In this document: positions 9,294 to 18,238 of the stretch, piece by piece
Numbering within the stretch: position 1 is the first letter of the stretch
How the letters are laid out: each line of letters begins with the position of its first letter
The notes under the pieces: generated by a model
Database searches by the model: none
Told to the model about the DNA's origin: nothing
What the model saw: the letters and a program-made list of their open reading frames with translations, nothing else
Program-made: the position numbers and the translations under genes
Assembly (NCBI GenBank): GCA_016713115.1
Contig: JADJPU010000001.1
Coordinates: forward strand, 372,001-436,000
Source: Cellvibrionales bacterium
GTDB lineage: Bacteria > Pseudomonadota > Gammaproteobacteria > Pseudomonadales > UBA7239
DNA length: 64,000 nt
Direction: 5' to 3'

Positions 9294-9962
9294 ATGCGCT
9301 TTCATTATTACCGCGACGAAAGCACCATGAATTGCGAATTAGCCGAACGCATTGCGGTGCTGGCGCATGAATGTATCACGCAAAAAAAACAATTTTCCAT
9401 TGTGTTATCTGGCGGCAACACGCCGCGCAATCTCTATATTTTGTTGCGTGATATAAAAACCGATTGGTCGCACTGGCATATTTATTTTGGTGACGAACGC
9501 TGCCTGCCGGCCAACACTGAAGGCCGCAATGACAAAATGGCTGTTGATGCGTGGCTGTCGCATGTCGCGATTCCCGCTACGCAAATACACAACATCCCCA
9601 GCGAATACCCACAACCAGAAGCTGTCGCTCAATACACCTCCGCCATAAAAAATATTGCGCAATTTGATTTGGTTTTGCTCGGTATCGGCGAAGACGGCCA
9701 TACCGCCAGTCTGTTTCCCAACCATGAATGGGGCGCAGAAAAAAATGCAGCGCCCGTACTTGCCGTGAGCAACGCGCCTTTTCCACCGGCACAGCGCATC
9801 ACACTCAGCGCGCGGCGTTTAAGTCAAACACAGCGCTTATGGTATTTGGTGAGTGGCGCAAACAAAAAAAACGCCTTGCTGTGCTGGCAACAAGGCGAAG
9901 TTTTACCGATGTCTGCAATTACACCGCCAAATGGCGCGGATGTTTTTGTGGCGCAAGTATGA
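9294..9962 (+). CDS. pgl: 6-phosphogluconolactonase
   Basis: A 222-residue lactonase of the DevB/Pgl type that hydrolyses the zwf product to 6-phosphogluconate. Landmarks are FSIVLSGGNTPRNLY near the N-terminus, WHIYFGDERCLP, and the active-site segment LGIGEDGHTASLFPNH. ATG 9294 begins one base after the zwf stop, so the two genes act as an operon. The usual third member in pseudomonads, eda, is absent here; the gene is followed by a set of palindromic repeats. Confidence 0.95.
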   Translation: MRFHYYRDESTMNCELAERIAVLAHECITQKKQFSIVLSGGNTPRNLYILLRDIKTDWSHWHIYFGDERCLPANTEGRNDKMAVDAWLSHVAIPATQIHNIPSEYPQPEAVAQYTSAIKNIAQFDLVLLGIGEDGHTASLFPNHEWGAEKNAAPVLAVSNAPFPPAQRITLSARRLSQTQRLWYLVSGANKKNALLCWQQGEVLPMSAITPPNGADVFVAQV

Positions 9963-9968
9963 ACGCGG

Positions 9969-10094
9969 CTAGGGGTCGCGGCTAAGAGCCGCTCCTACGT
10001 ATAACCAATTCCACAATTCCATGTAGGAGCGCCACTTTGGTGCGACCAACTACGCACAACCAATTCTATGTAGGAGCGCCACCTTGGCGCGACC
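9969..10094. repeat. REP-like repeat cluster, three copies
   Basis: Two direct copies of TGTAGGAGCGCCAC(T/C)TTGG followed by (T/C)GCGACC lie at 10022-10047 and 10069-10094, and an inverted relative (GTCGCGGCTAAGAGCCGCTCCTACGT) lies at about 9974-10000. The spacer ACCAATTC is also repeated. Each copy is imperfectly palindromic. This is the pattern of repetitive extragenic palindromes known from pseudomonads. It occupies the gap between the convergent pgl and yebC-family genes. Confidence 0.85.
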
Positions 10095-10109
10095 TACACA
10101 TAAAGCACC

Positions 10110-10826
10110 TCACAACTCGGCGTTGTGATACACCTCTTGCACATCGTCCAGCTCGTCGAGCATGTCGAGAAATTTTTGGAACAGCGGCACATCGTCACCG
10201 GTAATCGCCGTCATTGTTTGCGGCAAAAAAGTAATTTCTTCGGTTTCGAAAACCAAATCCGGCATTGCTTCAGTCAGTGCCTTTTGTGCTTTTATAAACT
10301 CAGCGGGCGGCACATAAACTGAAATCATTCCTTCTTCATTTTCTACATCGGTTACATCAACATCGGCATTGAGCAACGCCTCTAACACCGCTTCTTCATT
10401 GTCGTGTTTGAAAACAAAAATGCCGACATGATCAGACATGTGCGCCACTGAGCCAGACACACCAATGTTCGCTTTGGTTTTGGTGAAGCACAGCCGCACA
10501 TCGCCAAAGGTGCGGTTGTTGTTATTGGTGAGGCAATCCACAATCACCATACAGTTGCCGGGGCCGAAACCTTCGTAGCGCACCAAAGAATAATTTTCAC
10601 CGCCTGCACCACTGGCTTTGTCGATGGCTTTTTCGATGACATGCGTAGGCACTTGGTCACCCTTAGCACGCTCAATCAAACGGCGCAGCGCCAGATTGGC
10701 ATTGGGGTCGCCGCCGCCATTCTTGGCTGCCACATAAATCTCTTTGCCGTACTTGGAGTAAATCCGCGTTTTTATGCCCGCCGTTTTGGCCATGGATTCC
10801 TTGCGGTTCTGGTACGCCCTGCCCAT
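10110..10826 (-). CDS. YebC/PmpR-family protein (YeeN-like)
   Basis: A 238-residue member of the YebC/PmpR family, taken from ATG 10826 (MGRAYQNRKESMAKTAG); the frame stays open 63 codons upstream without resemblance to the family. The segments IERAKGDQVPTHVIEKAID and YEGFGPGNCMVIVDCLT are family hallmarks, and the C-terminal third ends in DDVQEVYHNAEL. Members act as DNA-binding regulators, or, for YebC and its eukaryotic TACO1 relative, help ribosomes through proline stretches. The start and spacing resemble the YeeN branch rather than the ruvC-linked YebC. It is divergent from the fimT-like gene across 172 bases that hold a 22-base tandem repeat. Confidence 0.9.
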   Translation of the reverse strand: MGRAYQNRKESMAKTAGIKTRIYSKYGKEIYVAAKNGGGDPNANLALRRLIERAKGDQVPTHVIEKAIDKASGAGGENYSLVRYEGFGPGNCMVIVDCLTNNNNRTFGDVRLCFTKTKANIGVSGSVAHMSDHVGIFVFKHDNEEAVLEALLNADVDVTDVENEEGMISVYVPPAEFIKAQKALTEAMPDLVFETEEITFLPQTMTAITGDDVPLFQKFLDMLDELDDVQEVYHNAEL

Positions 10827-10882
10827 TGGTTTTACCTCATCTCTCAGCCGTTTACTGGTGCGTATTTTACGCAAGAACAGCA

Positions 10883-10948
10883 TTTGGCTGACACAAAAAT
10901 ACGCTTTGGCTGACAAACATCTCCGCGAAAGCTGACAACACATCCCGC
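10883..10948. repeat. Three tandem 22-base repeats in a divergent promoter region
   Basis: Units at 10883-10904, 10905-10926 and 10927-10948 share the core GCTGACA at unit positions 5-11 and end in CGC. The first two begin TTTGGCTGACA; the third begins GAAAGCTGACA. The core recurs at exactly 22 bases (10887, 10909, 10931), about two helical turns, so proteins bound to each would lie on one face of the DNA. The array sits between the yebC-family start (10826) and the fimT-like start (10999). It looks like a multi-site operator; no protein is assigned. Confidence 0.7.
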
Positions 10949-10998
10949 CGCTGCATGGCATGATGGGCGCGCTTTTTTCCATGGCAAAGGATTGCCCT

Positions 10999-11580
10999 AT
11001 GACAACCGCCCTCACTGCATCACAGCAGCGCGGCTACACGCTGCTGGAACTGCTGACTACACTCGCCATACTTTTAATTCTCAGCACGCTGGCTCTGCCC
11101 AGTTTTTCCAGCATCGTACGGCGCTCGCAGAGCGAATCACTGATGTACACGCTGATTAGCACTGCACAACTTGCGCGTAGCAGTGCGGTTTCACGACGAG
11201 AATCGGTAGTGTTTTGTGCCAGCACCGATCAGCTCTCTTGCGGCAACGACTGGACGAAGGGTGCAGTGGTGTTTGCAGACCCCAACAACAATCGCCGAGT
11301 TGATCAACACGAGCCTGTACTGGCCACCTTGCCATCTACACCAGAAGGCAGCCAACTGGTGATGCGCGCCGCGCTCAACAAACAGCATTTGCGCTACATG
11401 AGCAACGGCATGCTAGAGAACACCGCAGGCAGTTTTATTTACTGCCCCGCACACGCCACCGAGCGCGATGTGCGCAATTTAATTTTCAATCGCACGGGGC
11501 GCATGCGTCTGGGCTATGACCACAACCGTGACGGCATCCCCGAAAACGCCGAAGGGCAGCCTGTGCGCTGCCCTTCGTAG
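10999..11580 (+). CDS. fimT: FimT/GspH-family minor pilin
   Basis: A 193-residue type IV pilin-like protein. The prepilin leader and processing site are seen in QQRG then YTLLELLTTLAILLIL, with Glu at mature position 5 and Tyr instead of the usual Phe at position 1. The body carries the GspH pattern SSAVSRRESVVFCA and ends LIFNRTGRMRLG plus an acidic tail. ATG 10999 is chosen because it leaves a short charged leader. In Pseudomonas fimT lies beside fimU at the head of the cluster, but here it sits at the other end, convergent with pilE. FimT proteins of related species bind DNA during natural transformation, which is possible here but not shown. Confidence 0.85.
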   Translation: MTTALTASQQRGYTLLELLTTLAILLILSTLALPSFSSIVRRSQSESLMYTLISTAQLARSSAVSRRESVVFCASTDQLSCGNDWTKGAVVFADPNNNRRVDQHEPVLATLPSTPEGSQLVMRAALNKQHLRYMSNGMLENTAGSFIYCPAHATERDVRNLIFNRTGRMRLGYDHNRDGIPENAEGQPVRCPS

Positions 11581-11607
11581 AAAAAACCTTACATTGCGTG
11601 TTTTACA

Positions 11608-12003
11608 TCACCAGCATGTATTGCCCACTGGTGTTGAAGTTTTTTGCCCCGTGTTGGTGAGCGTGAAGGAAGTACACTTTGCATCGTTTAGCTGTATAGC
11701 CGAAACAGGCGTGGCAACCAAACTATAAGTAGCTGCCGTTGTGGTGACAGCAACCGTGTAATGCGCTTTTGTGGAATTGATACTCGCCGGTACAGAGCAG
11801 CTAGCATGGTTATAAGAACCCAATGAGGTGTAACAACGCTCCAAACGCTGTGCGGTATCCAGCATCGTATCCATTGCATCTGAACGATTGGCTCGGCGCA
11901 CACTGTCCTGATAAGACGGATAAGCAATGGCTGAAATAATGGCAATAATTGCCACCACAATCATCAGCTCGATCAGCGTGAAACCTCGTGCCTGTTTCTT
12001 CAT
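11608..12003 (-). CDS. pilE: Type IV minor pilin PilE
   Basis: A 131-residue prepilin with the leader MKKQARG and mature start FTLIELMIVVAIIAIISAIAYPSYQDSVRR, a textbook class III leader and N-terminal helix with Glu5. One cysteine pair near the end (KCTSFTLTNTGQ... NTCW) would close the D-region loop. It is the last gene of the fimU-pilV-pilW-pilX-pilY1-pilE run, in the same position as Pseudomonas pilE. PilE helps prime pilus assembly together with PilV, PilW, PilX and PilY1. It is separated from pilY1 by a long hairpin that may reduce read-through. Confidence 0.93.
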   Translation of the reverse strand: MKKQARGFTLIELMIVVAIIAIISAIAYPSYQDSVRRANRSDAMDTMLDTAQRLERCYTSLGSYNHASCSVPASINSTKAHYTVAVTTTAATYSLVATPVSAIQLNDAKCTSFTLTNTGQKTSTPVGNTCW

Positions 12004-12044
12004 AACAACCCCTAGTTGTAGGTCTTAAATTTAGTTTGATAAGA

Positions 12045-12080
12045 CGGAGGTTGAGATGCCTTTGAGCACATCAACCTCCG
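12045..12080 (-). terminator. Strong hairpin between pilY1 and pilE
   Basis: A perfect 10-base inverted repeat (CGGAGGTTGA at 12045-12054 and TCAACCTCCG at 12071-12080) encloses a 16-base loop. On the minus strand it is followed by TCTTATC, not a clean T run. It may be a partial terminator or an mRNA-stabilising stem at the end of the pilY1 transcript. Confidence 0.55.
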
Positions 12081-12088
12081 CACCTATC

Positions 12089-15000
12089 TTACTGCAACTG
12101 CTGCCAAGACAAGCGACCTCTACCCCACTCGCCACCACCACCGCCAGCGGGTTTTTCCTCAGAAGTGGCTGAGATAGAGTTATTAACCTGCGTATTACCA
12201 ATGATTTTGTAGTCTATCTCCGCGTCTTGAATAATGGACGCATCACTGGATAGACCATTCAACTTCAGCGAAGAAACCTGCACATCATCGGCATCTATAT
12301 CGCCGTCACCGTCTGTATCCACTACCGGTTTAGACAACATACCGCCATTCAACGCACTCAACTCATTGAGATAACTGCTGCCTTCACCACCGCAACTGGC
12401 ACCTGCGAGCGGCACAATACTCACGAAGATGACGCGATCACCGTACAGCACTGGTGAGCTCACCACGCGCTCACCGCGTTTAGTGGGGCCATCCTTCAAG
12501 TCAATAAACCAACCTTTCTCCGAACCCGCGTAGGCGACGGTATCAGTAGTAGACTGACGGTTGTTGCCAAGCATAGTGAAAGACTGTTGATGCAGTTGAG
12601 CACGCGTCAAGTTTGTTGCTGAGCCGTTATCCAATACGGCATAGAAGCTGTCCACCTGAGGAACACTAGCACCACTATAGGCGTTGTCTTGTGTCTCAAA
12701 GTATTTACCCGTACCAAAGAAGATAACAGAACCCAAACCACTTGGGTGTTTGCCCACGCTAAGACCGCCCGTAATGGCTTGCGGTGTGCCGGTAGTGCCA
12801 TCTCCAGCAGTAAACAACTTGGTACCAACACCAGGGAATTGCGCAGCACCTGCGCCTTCATCGTACATATCAAACTTCCAGATATTGCCGCGCATATCGC
12901 CAGCATAAATGTCGGTTACGGTGCGCTGTGCATTGACTTTCACCTGCACACTCATCATGCCGTTGGGCACAGCAGGCGAGCCTTCATTGGTCTGCAATAC
13001 CACGAAATCTGCTGCGTTATGAATATTCACCATAAACACGCGCGCTTGATCATTCTGGCTATCCAAACCGTTAGGGAAGATGGCATACCACTTATTGTTT
13101 GCCAAACGCGCCACCATCGGCTGACCGTAGGTGTAACCCAGTTGCTGATGGGTGAACTCCCATTTAATGTCACTGGCTGTATAAGCAGTATCCGTCACAT
13201 CAATGGCAAAGACGCTGCGACCACCTTTACCCAAAGCGCCCACCAAGAATGAGTGCCAGTTGCTGCCATCAAAGGCATCCCAAACCGCGGTGTTACCATC
13301 CACAAAATAGCGGTGGTCATAATTAACATCGGTAAGGCTGAGCAGCTTGTTTTCACGCGTAGCAGGCTGATCATCAAGGCCATTATTGTTGGCATCTTTA
13401 AAGTCACTAAAAACAGCTGACGGCACAAACGCCATGGTTTCAGCACCGGTATTGGCATTGAATGCATGCAACATGCCATCGTTAGCGCCCACAAAAATCA
13501 TGGGCGTGCGATTGTTTTTACCGTCATCCACATATTGTTGGTAGGTGGACGCACCTGAATTCGGCCCAGAAGTCGGCAGTTTGGTGTAACCGAAGTTCTG
13601 ATACGAGAAGAAAGCCGGGTCTGAATTGAGCACATCACCCATCAAGCCAAATTTGGCGGAATGCGCTCGCATACCAGCCACATTGGCTCCTTTTAGCCAG
13701 TTGATCACATTGGTACCCGTAGTGGCATCAATCAATGAAGTTTGTTGTGCCGGATCCAAGTTACCCCAAAGCAAAGGCTGCCCCGTGCTGTTGCTAGGCT
13801 TCCAAGTGAACACATTAGGCGTTCTTTGGGCCGCTGTTGCCAAGGTGGTTTTTGTTGACCAGTAAGGCACTGCGGTAGGCGAAGTGTCCACAGTCACCTT
13901 GCCGTTGGCGTCCTTATTAAGCTGGTAGGCCGCCACTTCGCCGCCCCAGTCTTCCGTATTGAAGCGCGCTTGGTACACCAAAGCCGTACCCGCGCCACCA
14001 AACTGTTTGGTGTTGGTAGATACTGCCGAGGCAGATGCTGTCAAGTTGTTGATTTTGTTAAACACAGAACTCATGTCCTGCGCCAACTGGTCTGGCGTGA
14101 AAGAGAAGAACGCCTTACCAGGGCCAATACTCATCACCATGGTGGCGCCCGTACCGCCATTGCTTACCGGCAAGCAAGGGCCGGTAGCACTCGTTGTACC
14201 TGTAGCCGCGCAATCAAAAGCTTTTTGCTTCCAGTTGGTAGACGCTGAAGAGTCTTGGCCGCTAGCAGCACCAGATGCCAGCTTGAAACGATCTGCATCC
14301 AGAACCACAGCATAGTAGAACCTGCCGTTCGTCAAACCTGTGGCAGCATTGCTTACTACTTCAACATAGTCACCCGTTTCTAGACCATGATTTGGCGACT
14401 TGATGACATTGCCGGCAATTTCAGATTTGGTCACACTCACTCTATTTACCAGCGGCGCGCGCTTCAGCAAATTGTTTTCCAGACCCAAACCGATGGTGTA
14501 CGGAATAATGTTCTGGTGTGTCCACTCAGCGGTTACTTGATCAGGTCTTTTGCCACTTTCGTTTCCGAAAGTAATGCCGTCAACATCAGTGCCTCCCGTT
14601 TTGGCATCTGTGTCATAACCCGTCTGGGTTCTGGCATCCAGCGTTCCGCCGTCATCAGAAGTTGGGTCACCATCCGTCATTACAACGGCATAGTTTTTCT
14701 GGCAGCGGAATCGAATAGGACTGCTGCCGCCTGAGAAGTAAGTATTGATGTTTAGCTGCGTGCCCGACAAAGGCGTACCAGATGACTGCACATTGGCAAA
14801 GTTGCCCACCAAACCGTCCAAGGCATGCAACGGCATATCCGCCGGCAACATACTTTCATTAGATCCGATCAAAGCTGTTTTTACCGTCGCAGGGCTGGAG
14901 CCATTGGGTACAGCGGAGTACAGGGCTGATGCATAGTTTGTACTCAACCGGAACAAGCCAATGTTCAACTTTTCGTTGAAATCTAACACCACTTTCTGCG

Positions 15001-16273
15001 CAGCTTCACGGGCTGCTTCTATACGCGATGTCCTTGGAATGACCATGTTATCCGTGGCCGGTGTAAACACCTCAAGATTAGAATCCGTATCAGGATAGAT
15101 GGCGTTATTACTGAAATTCACACTCGCATTACCTGAAGAAGGCAGCAGCGTATTCAGCAAATGCCGAGGGTACAGCACCGTGTTCGAGTTGGTTTTATCA
15201 TTATCTTCATCACCTGTGGTAGGTGTCCAATAGAGGGTGCCGTCATCCCAGCGCGTATAGTCATACCCATATATCGCATCACCGCTGTAACGCTTGGTAT
15301 TGGCCATTTTCCAACGCACGCAGGAATCGCGTGTACCGCCATTATTGGTAGAGTTATTACTCACCAAGACGCCGACAGTCTCTCTGGTTGGGATATTGGT
15401 AGCCGTAGGCGCGGTGTTGCTATCCAACCACACGGTGTTACCGGAAACACCCGCATAAAACTTTGCAGCACCTGGCACTTGTGTGACATTACACAAGGCC
15501 ATTGTGTTGGTACCCACACCACTTGTATAAGTTGGCAGCGTTGCCCGATAACCCCTGAAGCCAAAACTGCCCCCAGTCCCCACATTAACACTGAGAACCA
15601 CCGGCGCCCCACCTGGCGCAGTAGCCAACTGAAATCCGTGATTGGCTCGATTAACTACCCAAAAAGGGCCAGCAGGTGCAAATGAGCCACCCGAAGAGTT
15701 AGATATAAAATCAATCCGCGCACCGTCAGGAATACCGTGGTTGGGCAAACAGATGCCTAGCGCGGGATAAATCGTGCCAGTGTTATTACCTGCTGAGTTC
15801 TTAAAAAACCCGTTGTCACCGCTAGTACAGCTTGATGCCGTCGCGTAGGAGGTATCCCAAGAGCGTCCTACGGAAAGGCTGACATTCGAAGCTGATGGAT
15901 TCCAATCCCTCACGGAGAACCCACGAATAGCTGTAGAGTTCTTGCTTGCGCATTTCTTAGTGGCTTTATTGTAGGTACCGTTACACCAGTACCACTCTTG
16001 AGTACTCAATGTGCCCGCTTGGCTTGCTCTCTGAAATGATTCGTTTACCGCAATGGCATTCATACTGCCTGAGTTATCCAACATCAACGCCACATTGGGC
16101 TTGACGCTCTGCGTCCAGAACAGTGGCACATTGGAGTAATTCCAACCCAATGCCGTGGTGGGTGCCAACATGGCAAACCCCATCAAGGAGCCCAAAGTGC
16201 CGAACTTTAACCGCCGCGCTGCGCCGCTGGAAAAGAATGTTTTGATGGCCGATGTATTCATGATGCTTTTCAT
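12089..16273 (-). CDS. pilY1: Type IV pilus tip adhesin/assembly protein PilY1
   Basis: A 1394-residue secreted protein. A signal peptide ends near residue 43. A von Willebrand A-like domain follows, with a MIDAS motif DNSGSM at 66-71. The C-terminal half is the PilY1 beta-propeller, recognised by FVGANDGMLHAFNANTG and VGALGKGGRSVFAIDV. Two EF-hand-like acidic loops are visible: DANNNGLDD near residue 960, where the family calcium site lies, and DTDGDGDIDADD near 1320. PilY1 caps the minor-pilin complex, is needed for pilus extension, and acts in adhesion and mechanosensing. ATG 16273 is preceded by AGAGGG. The gene sits between pilX and pilE as in Pseudomonas. Confidence 0.95.
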   Translation of the reverse strand: MKSIMNTSAIKTFFSSGAARRLKFGTLGSLMGFAMLAPTTALGWNYSNVPLFWTQSVKPNVALMLDNSGSMNAIAVNESFQRASQAGTLSTQEWYWCNGTYNKATKKCASKNSTAIRGFSVRDWNPSASNVSLSVGRSWDTSYATASSCTSGDNGFFKNSAGNNTGTIYPALGICLPNHGIPDGARIDFISNSSGGSFAPAGPFWVVNRANHGFQLATAPGGAPVVLSVNVGTGGSFGFRGYRATLPTYTSGVGTNTMALCNVTQVPGAAKFYAGVSGNTVWLDSNTAPTATNIPTRETVGVLVSNNSTNNGGTRDSCVRWKMANTKRYSGDAIYGYDYTRWDDGTLYWTPTTGDEDNDKTNSNTVLYPRHLLNTLLPSSGNASVNFSNNAIYPDTDSNLEVFTPATDNMVIPRTSRIEAAREAAQKVVLDFNEKLNIGLFRLSTNYASALYSAVPNGSSPATVKTALIGSNESMLPADMPLHALDGLVGNFANVQSSGTPLSGTQLNINTYFSGGSSPIRFRCQKNYAVVMTDGDPTSDDGGTLDARTQTGYDTDAKTGGTDVDGITFGNESGKRPDQVTAEWTHQNIIPYTIGLGLENNLLKRAPLVNRVSVTKSEIAGNVIKSPNHGLETGDYVEVVSNAATGLTNGRFYYAVVLDADRFKLASGAASGQDSSASTNWKQKAFDCAATGTTSATGPCLPVSNGGTGATMVMSIGPGKAFFSFTPDQLAQDMSSVFNKINNLTASASAVSTNTKQFGGAGTALVYQARFNTEDWGGEVAAYQLNKDANGKVTVDTSPTAVPYWSTKTTLATAAQRTPNVFTWKPSNSTGQPLLWGNLDPAQQTSLIDATTGTNVINWLKGANVAGMRAHSAKFGLMGDVLNSDPAFFSYQNFGYTKLPTSGPNSGASTYQQYVDDGKNNRTPMIFVGANDGMLHAFNANTGAETMAFVPSAVFSDFKDANNNGLDDQPATRENKLLSLTDVNYDHRYFVDGNTAVWDAFDGSNWHSFLVGALGKGGRSVFAIDVTDTAYTASDIKWEFTHQQLGYTYGQPMVARLANNKWYAIFPNGLDSQNDQARVFMVNIHNAADFVVLQTNEGSPAVPNGMMSVQVKVNAQRTVTDIYAGDMRGNIWKFDMYDEGAGAAQFPGVGTKLFTAGDGTTGTPQAITGGLSVGKHPSGLGSVIFFGTGKYFETQDNAYSGASVPQVDSFYAVLDNGSATNLTRAQLHQQSFTMLGNNRQSTTDTVAYAGSEKGWFIDLKDGPTKRGERVVSSPVLYGDRVIFVSIVPLAGASCGGEGSSYLNELSALNGGMLSKPVVDTDGDGDIDADDVQVSSLKLNGLSSDASIIQDAEIDYKIIGNTQVNNSISATSEEKPAGGGGGEWGRGRLSWQQLQ

Positions 16274-16344
16274 GACACTACCCTCTCTGTTAATTCTGTT
16301 GTCTAACTCTGTTGTTATCGGTTTACAAATAGTTGGCGTGAAAC

Positions 16345-17001
16345 TTAAGGTCCAGCTGGCTCAAACCGACGCATAGTGGATTGCAAAATCACCACAGCGT
16401 TTGCGGTGCTGCCTACAGCCCTAGCGGTAATTCTGTAATCCGTTTTGCTGCCTGGCGCTAATACAGGGTCGAGACAGCCACTTAAACTTTGGCATTCAAA
16501 AGTATTTCCGCCGCCACTGCCGCCGCCACCACCAGGTGGGTTAGCACTCCCCATATTTCCGGTATTCAATTTTTCTATGACATACCGAGGCGGATTACCC
16601 GCTGCCACGCCATTCAAAGCGAAGTTATAGGCAATTGAAGCAGAGGAAGTCCAAGCCCAGTTTTGCCAAAACGCCGCCTCAGAGCTACTTGATGCTCTTT
16701 GCGAATCCAACATAGATTTATCGCTTGACTTAGCAAGGTCATACAGCCCAGGCCCCGTCATCGACAGCCCTGGAGCAGACGCCGAACTGATGCTGTTTTC
16801 TGCCGCAAGCAAAGCCGCTTCCGCAGCCTGTAGTGCAACCTCTCTATCTTTAGCGTTGGCGACCATTTTTTGCTGCAGCAAGGTATCGCGCATACCGGCC
16901 ACACCAATCAGTGTTAGCAAGAGCAACATGATCAAACCGACAACTAACGCAGCGCCTTGTTGTTGGCTGCGTTTTTTCATGTATTTCATCACGGGTTTCA
17001 T
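16345..17001 (-). CDS. pilX: Type IV minor pilin PilX
   Basis: A 218-residue minor pilin. The leader ends QQQG and the mature protein begins AALVVGLIMLLLLTLIGVAG, then MRDTLLQQKMVANAKDRE, matching the PilX N-terminal domain that lacks Glu5-type FTLIE. A glycine-rich stretch (NPPGGGGGSGGGN, about residues 165-178) links to a cysteine-bearing end (CQSLSGCLDP). PilX is part of the priming complex under PilY1. AGAGGG stands ahead of the ATG, the gene starts 12 bases after the pilW stop is read in reverse order of the operon, and pilY1 follows after 71 bases. Confidence 0.92.
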   Translation of the reverse strand: MKPVMKYMKKRSQQQGAALVVGLIMLLLLTLIGVAGMRDTLLQQKMVANAKDREVALQAAEAALLAAENSISSASAPGLSMTGPGLYDLAKSSDKSMLDSQRASSSSEAAFWQNWAWTSSASIAYNFALNGVAAGNPPRYVIEKLNTGNMGSANPPGGGGGSGGGNTFECQSLSGCLDPVLAPGSKTDYRITARAVGSTANAVVILQSTMRRFEPAGP

Positions 17002-17013
17002 CTGCGTACCCTC

Positions 17014-18210
17014 TTAATTACTGTTATTCAAACGGCTGCGTATGCCCACCGTACTCGTCACCACTTGGCGCATGCGGCGATCTGTTGGTGTGGTTGTCAC
17101 CCCATTGAAAGTGTAAGGCTGAGGCGTCTCAACGAGATTAGTCTCGTCACTGCGCAACAGTAGTGAATAGCGAACAGCAACAACATTCTGCTCAGCGCGT
17201 ACCGCTGGGTTTACGGGAGCCCCATCACCATCCAAGAGCTCTTGAATATCACCATCGCCATTGGAATCATTCCAAGCATTCCACTGGTTTGCCGTTACAG
17301 CATTCGGCGTGCTGAACACATCCACAATGCCATCGTTATTGGTATCAATACCAACCTCTATCTGCATATCTTGCACACCATTCAACAGCTCTTCCGAGTT
17401 GCCACCAATCAAGCGACGATAGAGTGAAGGCGTACCCGCAGCATTGTTAGCAATATAGTAAATGGGGGCATTCAACAGCATTACGGTTGAGTCCACAGGT
17501 GGATTTGGTGGCGGCTGAAGCGGGGGCACTGGTGGTGGCACGGGCGGAGGTGGAACCGGCCAAGTACGCATTGGGTGCGTGATTGTTTGTGTTACCCCAA
17601 CAGACGCCGCTGTAGGTTGAAAAATGAAATTGCCGGAGCAATCTGCCACAGACAAAATGCTGGCAGTCGTCAATCCACGATTACGCACAGCGAATTGAGT
17701 AGCCGAAGGTGCCGGTGCCGCCAAAACTTGGATACCCAAATCCGTGGCGGTATGGGCAATCAGCACATCTGTGCCAGCCAGAGGCGCTGGGTTCAAGTTG
17801 GCGAGCAAGGTAGTATCGGCGTTAGGCGCACCCGTTACATTGTTGGTAGCAAACACGGCAAAGGCGAAGTTGTGTTCCGCCGTTGGGTTTGTACTGCCAT
17901 CGCCCACAGCATGACTGGAACCGGGCAAAAAATTCACATCATCTGCATCGCCCATACCTCTACCAACAGCGCAGCCATAAGCACCGGCATTGCGGATGTC
18001 ATACCCAATTAACTCCTGCGCCATACGGGCATTTTCTTGAATGCGTGAGAGCGCTTGCTGAATAATGTAAGTCTGCCTACCCGTTAAAAAGGCCTGTATA
18101 GCTCCCCAGGAGAGAAAAATCCCCAAGGAGATAGCTACTAGCAGCTCAACGATCGTCAACCCTGCCTGTCTATGCAGTAGAGATTGAATCGTTTTATTTG
18201 AGATGTTCAT
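17014..18210 (-). CDS. pilW: Type IV minor pilin PilW
   Basis: A 398-residue pilin-like protein, the largest minor pilin here. From ATG 18210 it has a 17-residue leader ending QAG and the mature helix LTIVELLVAISLGIFLSWGAIQAFL. The sequence GRQTYIIQQALSRIQENARMAQELIGYDIRNAG is the PilW family signature (given here only as a positional reference at about residues 50-80). A proline-rich insert (PVPPPPVPPPVPPLQPPP, about residues 215-240) is unusual and may be a flexible linker. It follows pilV after 28 bases. Confidence 0.92.
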   Translation of the reverse strand: MNISNKTIQSLLHRQAGLTIVELLVAISLGIFLSWGAIQAFLTGRQTYIIQQALSRIQENARMAQELIGYDIRNAGAYGCAVGRGMGDADDVNFLPGSSHAVGDGSTNPTAEHNFAFAVFATNNVTGAPNADTTLLANLNPAPLAGTDVLIAHTATDLGIQVLAAPAPSATQFAVRNRGLTTASILSVADCSGNFIFQPTAASVGVTQTITHPMRTWPVPPPPVPPPVPPLQPPPNPPVDSTVMLLNAPIYYIANNAAGTPSLYRRLIGGNSEELLNGVQDMQIEVGIDTNNDGIVDVFSTPNAVTANQWNAWNDSNGDGDIQELLDGDGAPVNPAVRAEQNVVAVRYSLLLRSDETNLVETPQPYTFNGVTTTPTDRRMRQVVTSTVGIRSRLNNSN

Positions 18211-18238
18211 TCTGTTCACCACTGCGAGACCCCTTGCA

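Noticed and set aside
10883..10948. CRISPR array
   Set aside because: The 22-base units are directly adjacent with no unique spacers, and no cas genes are near.
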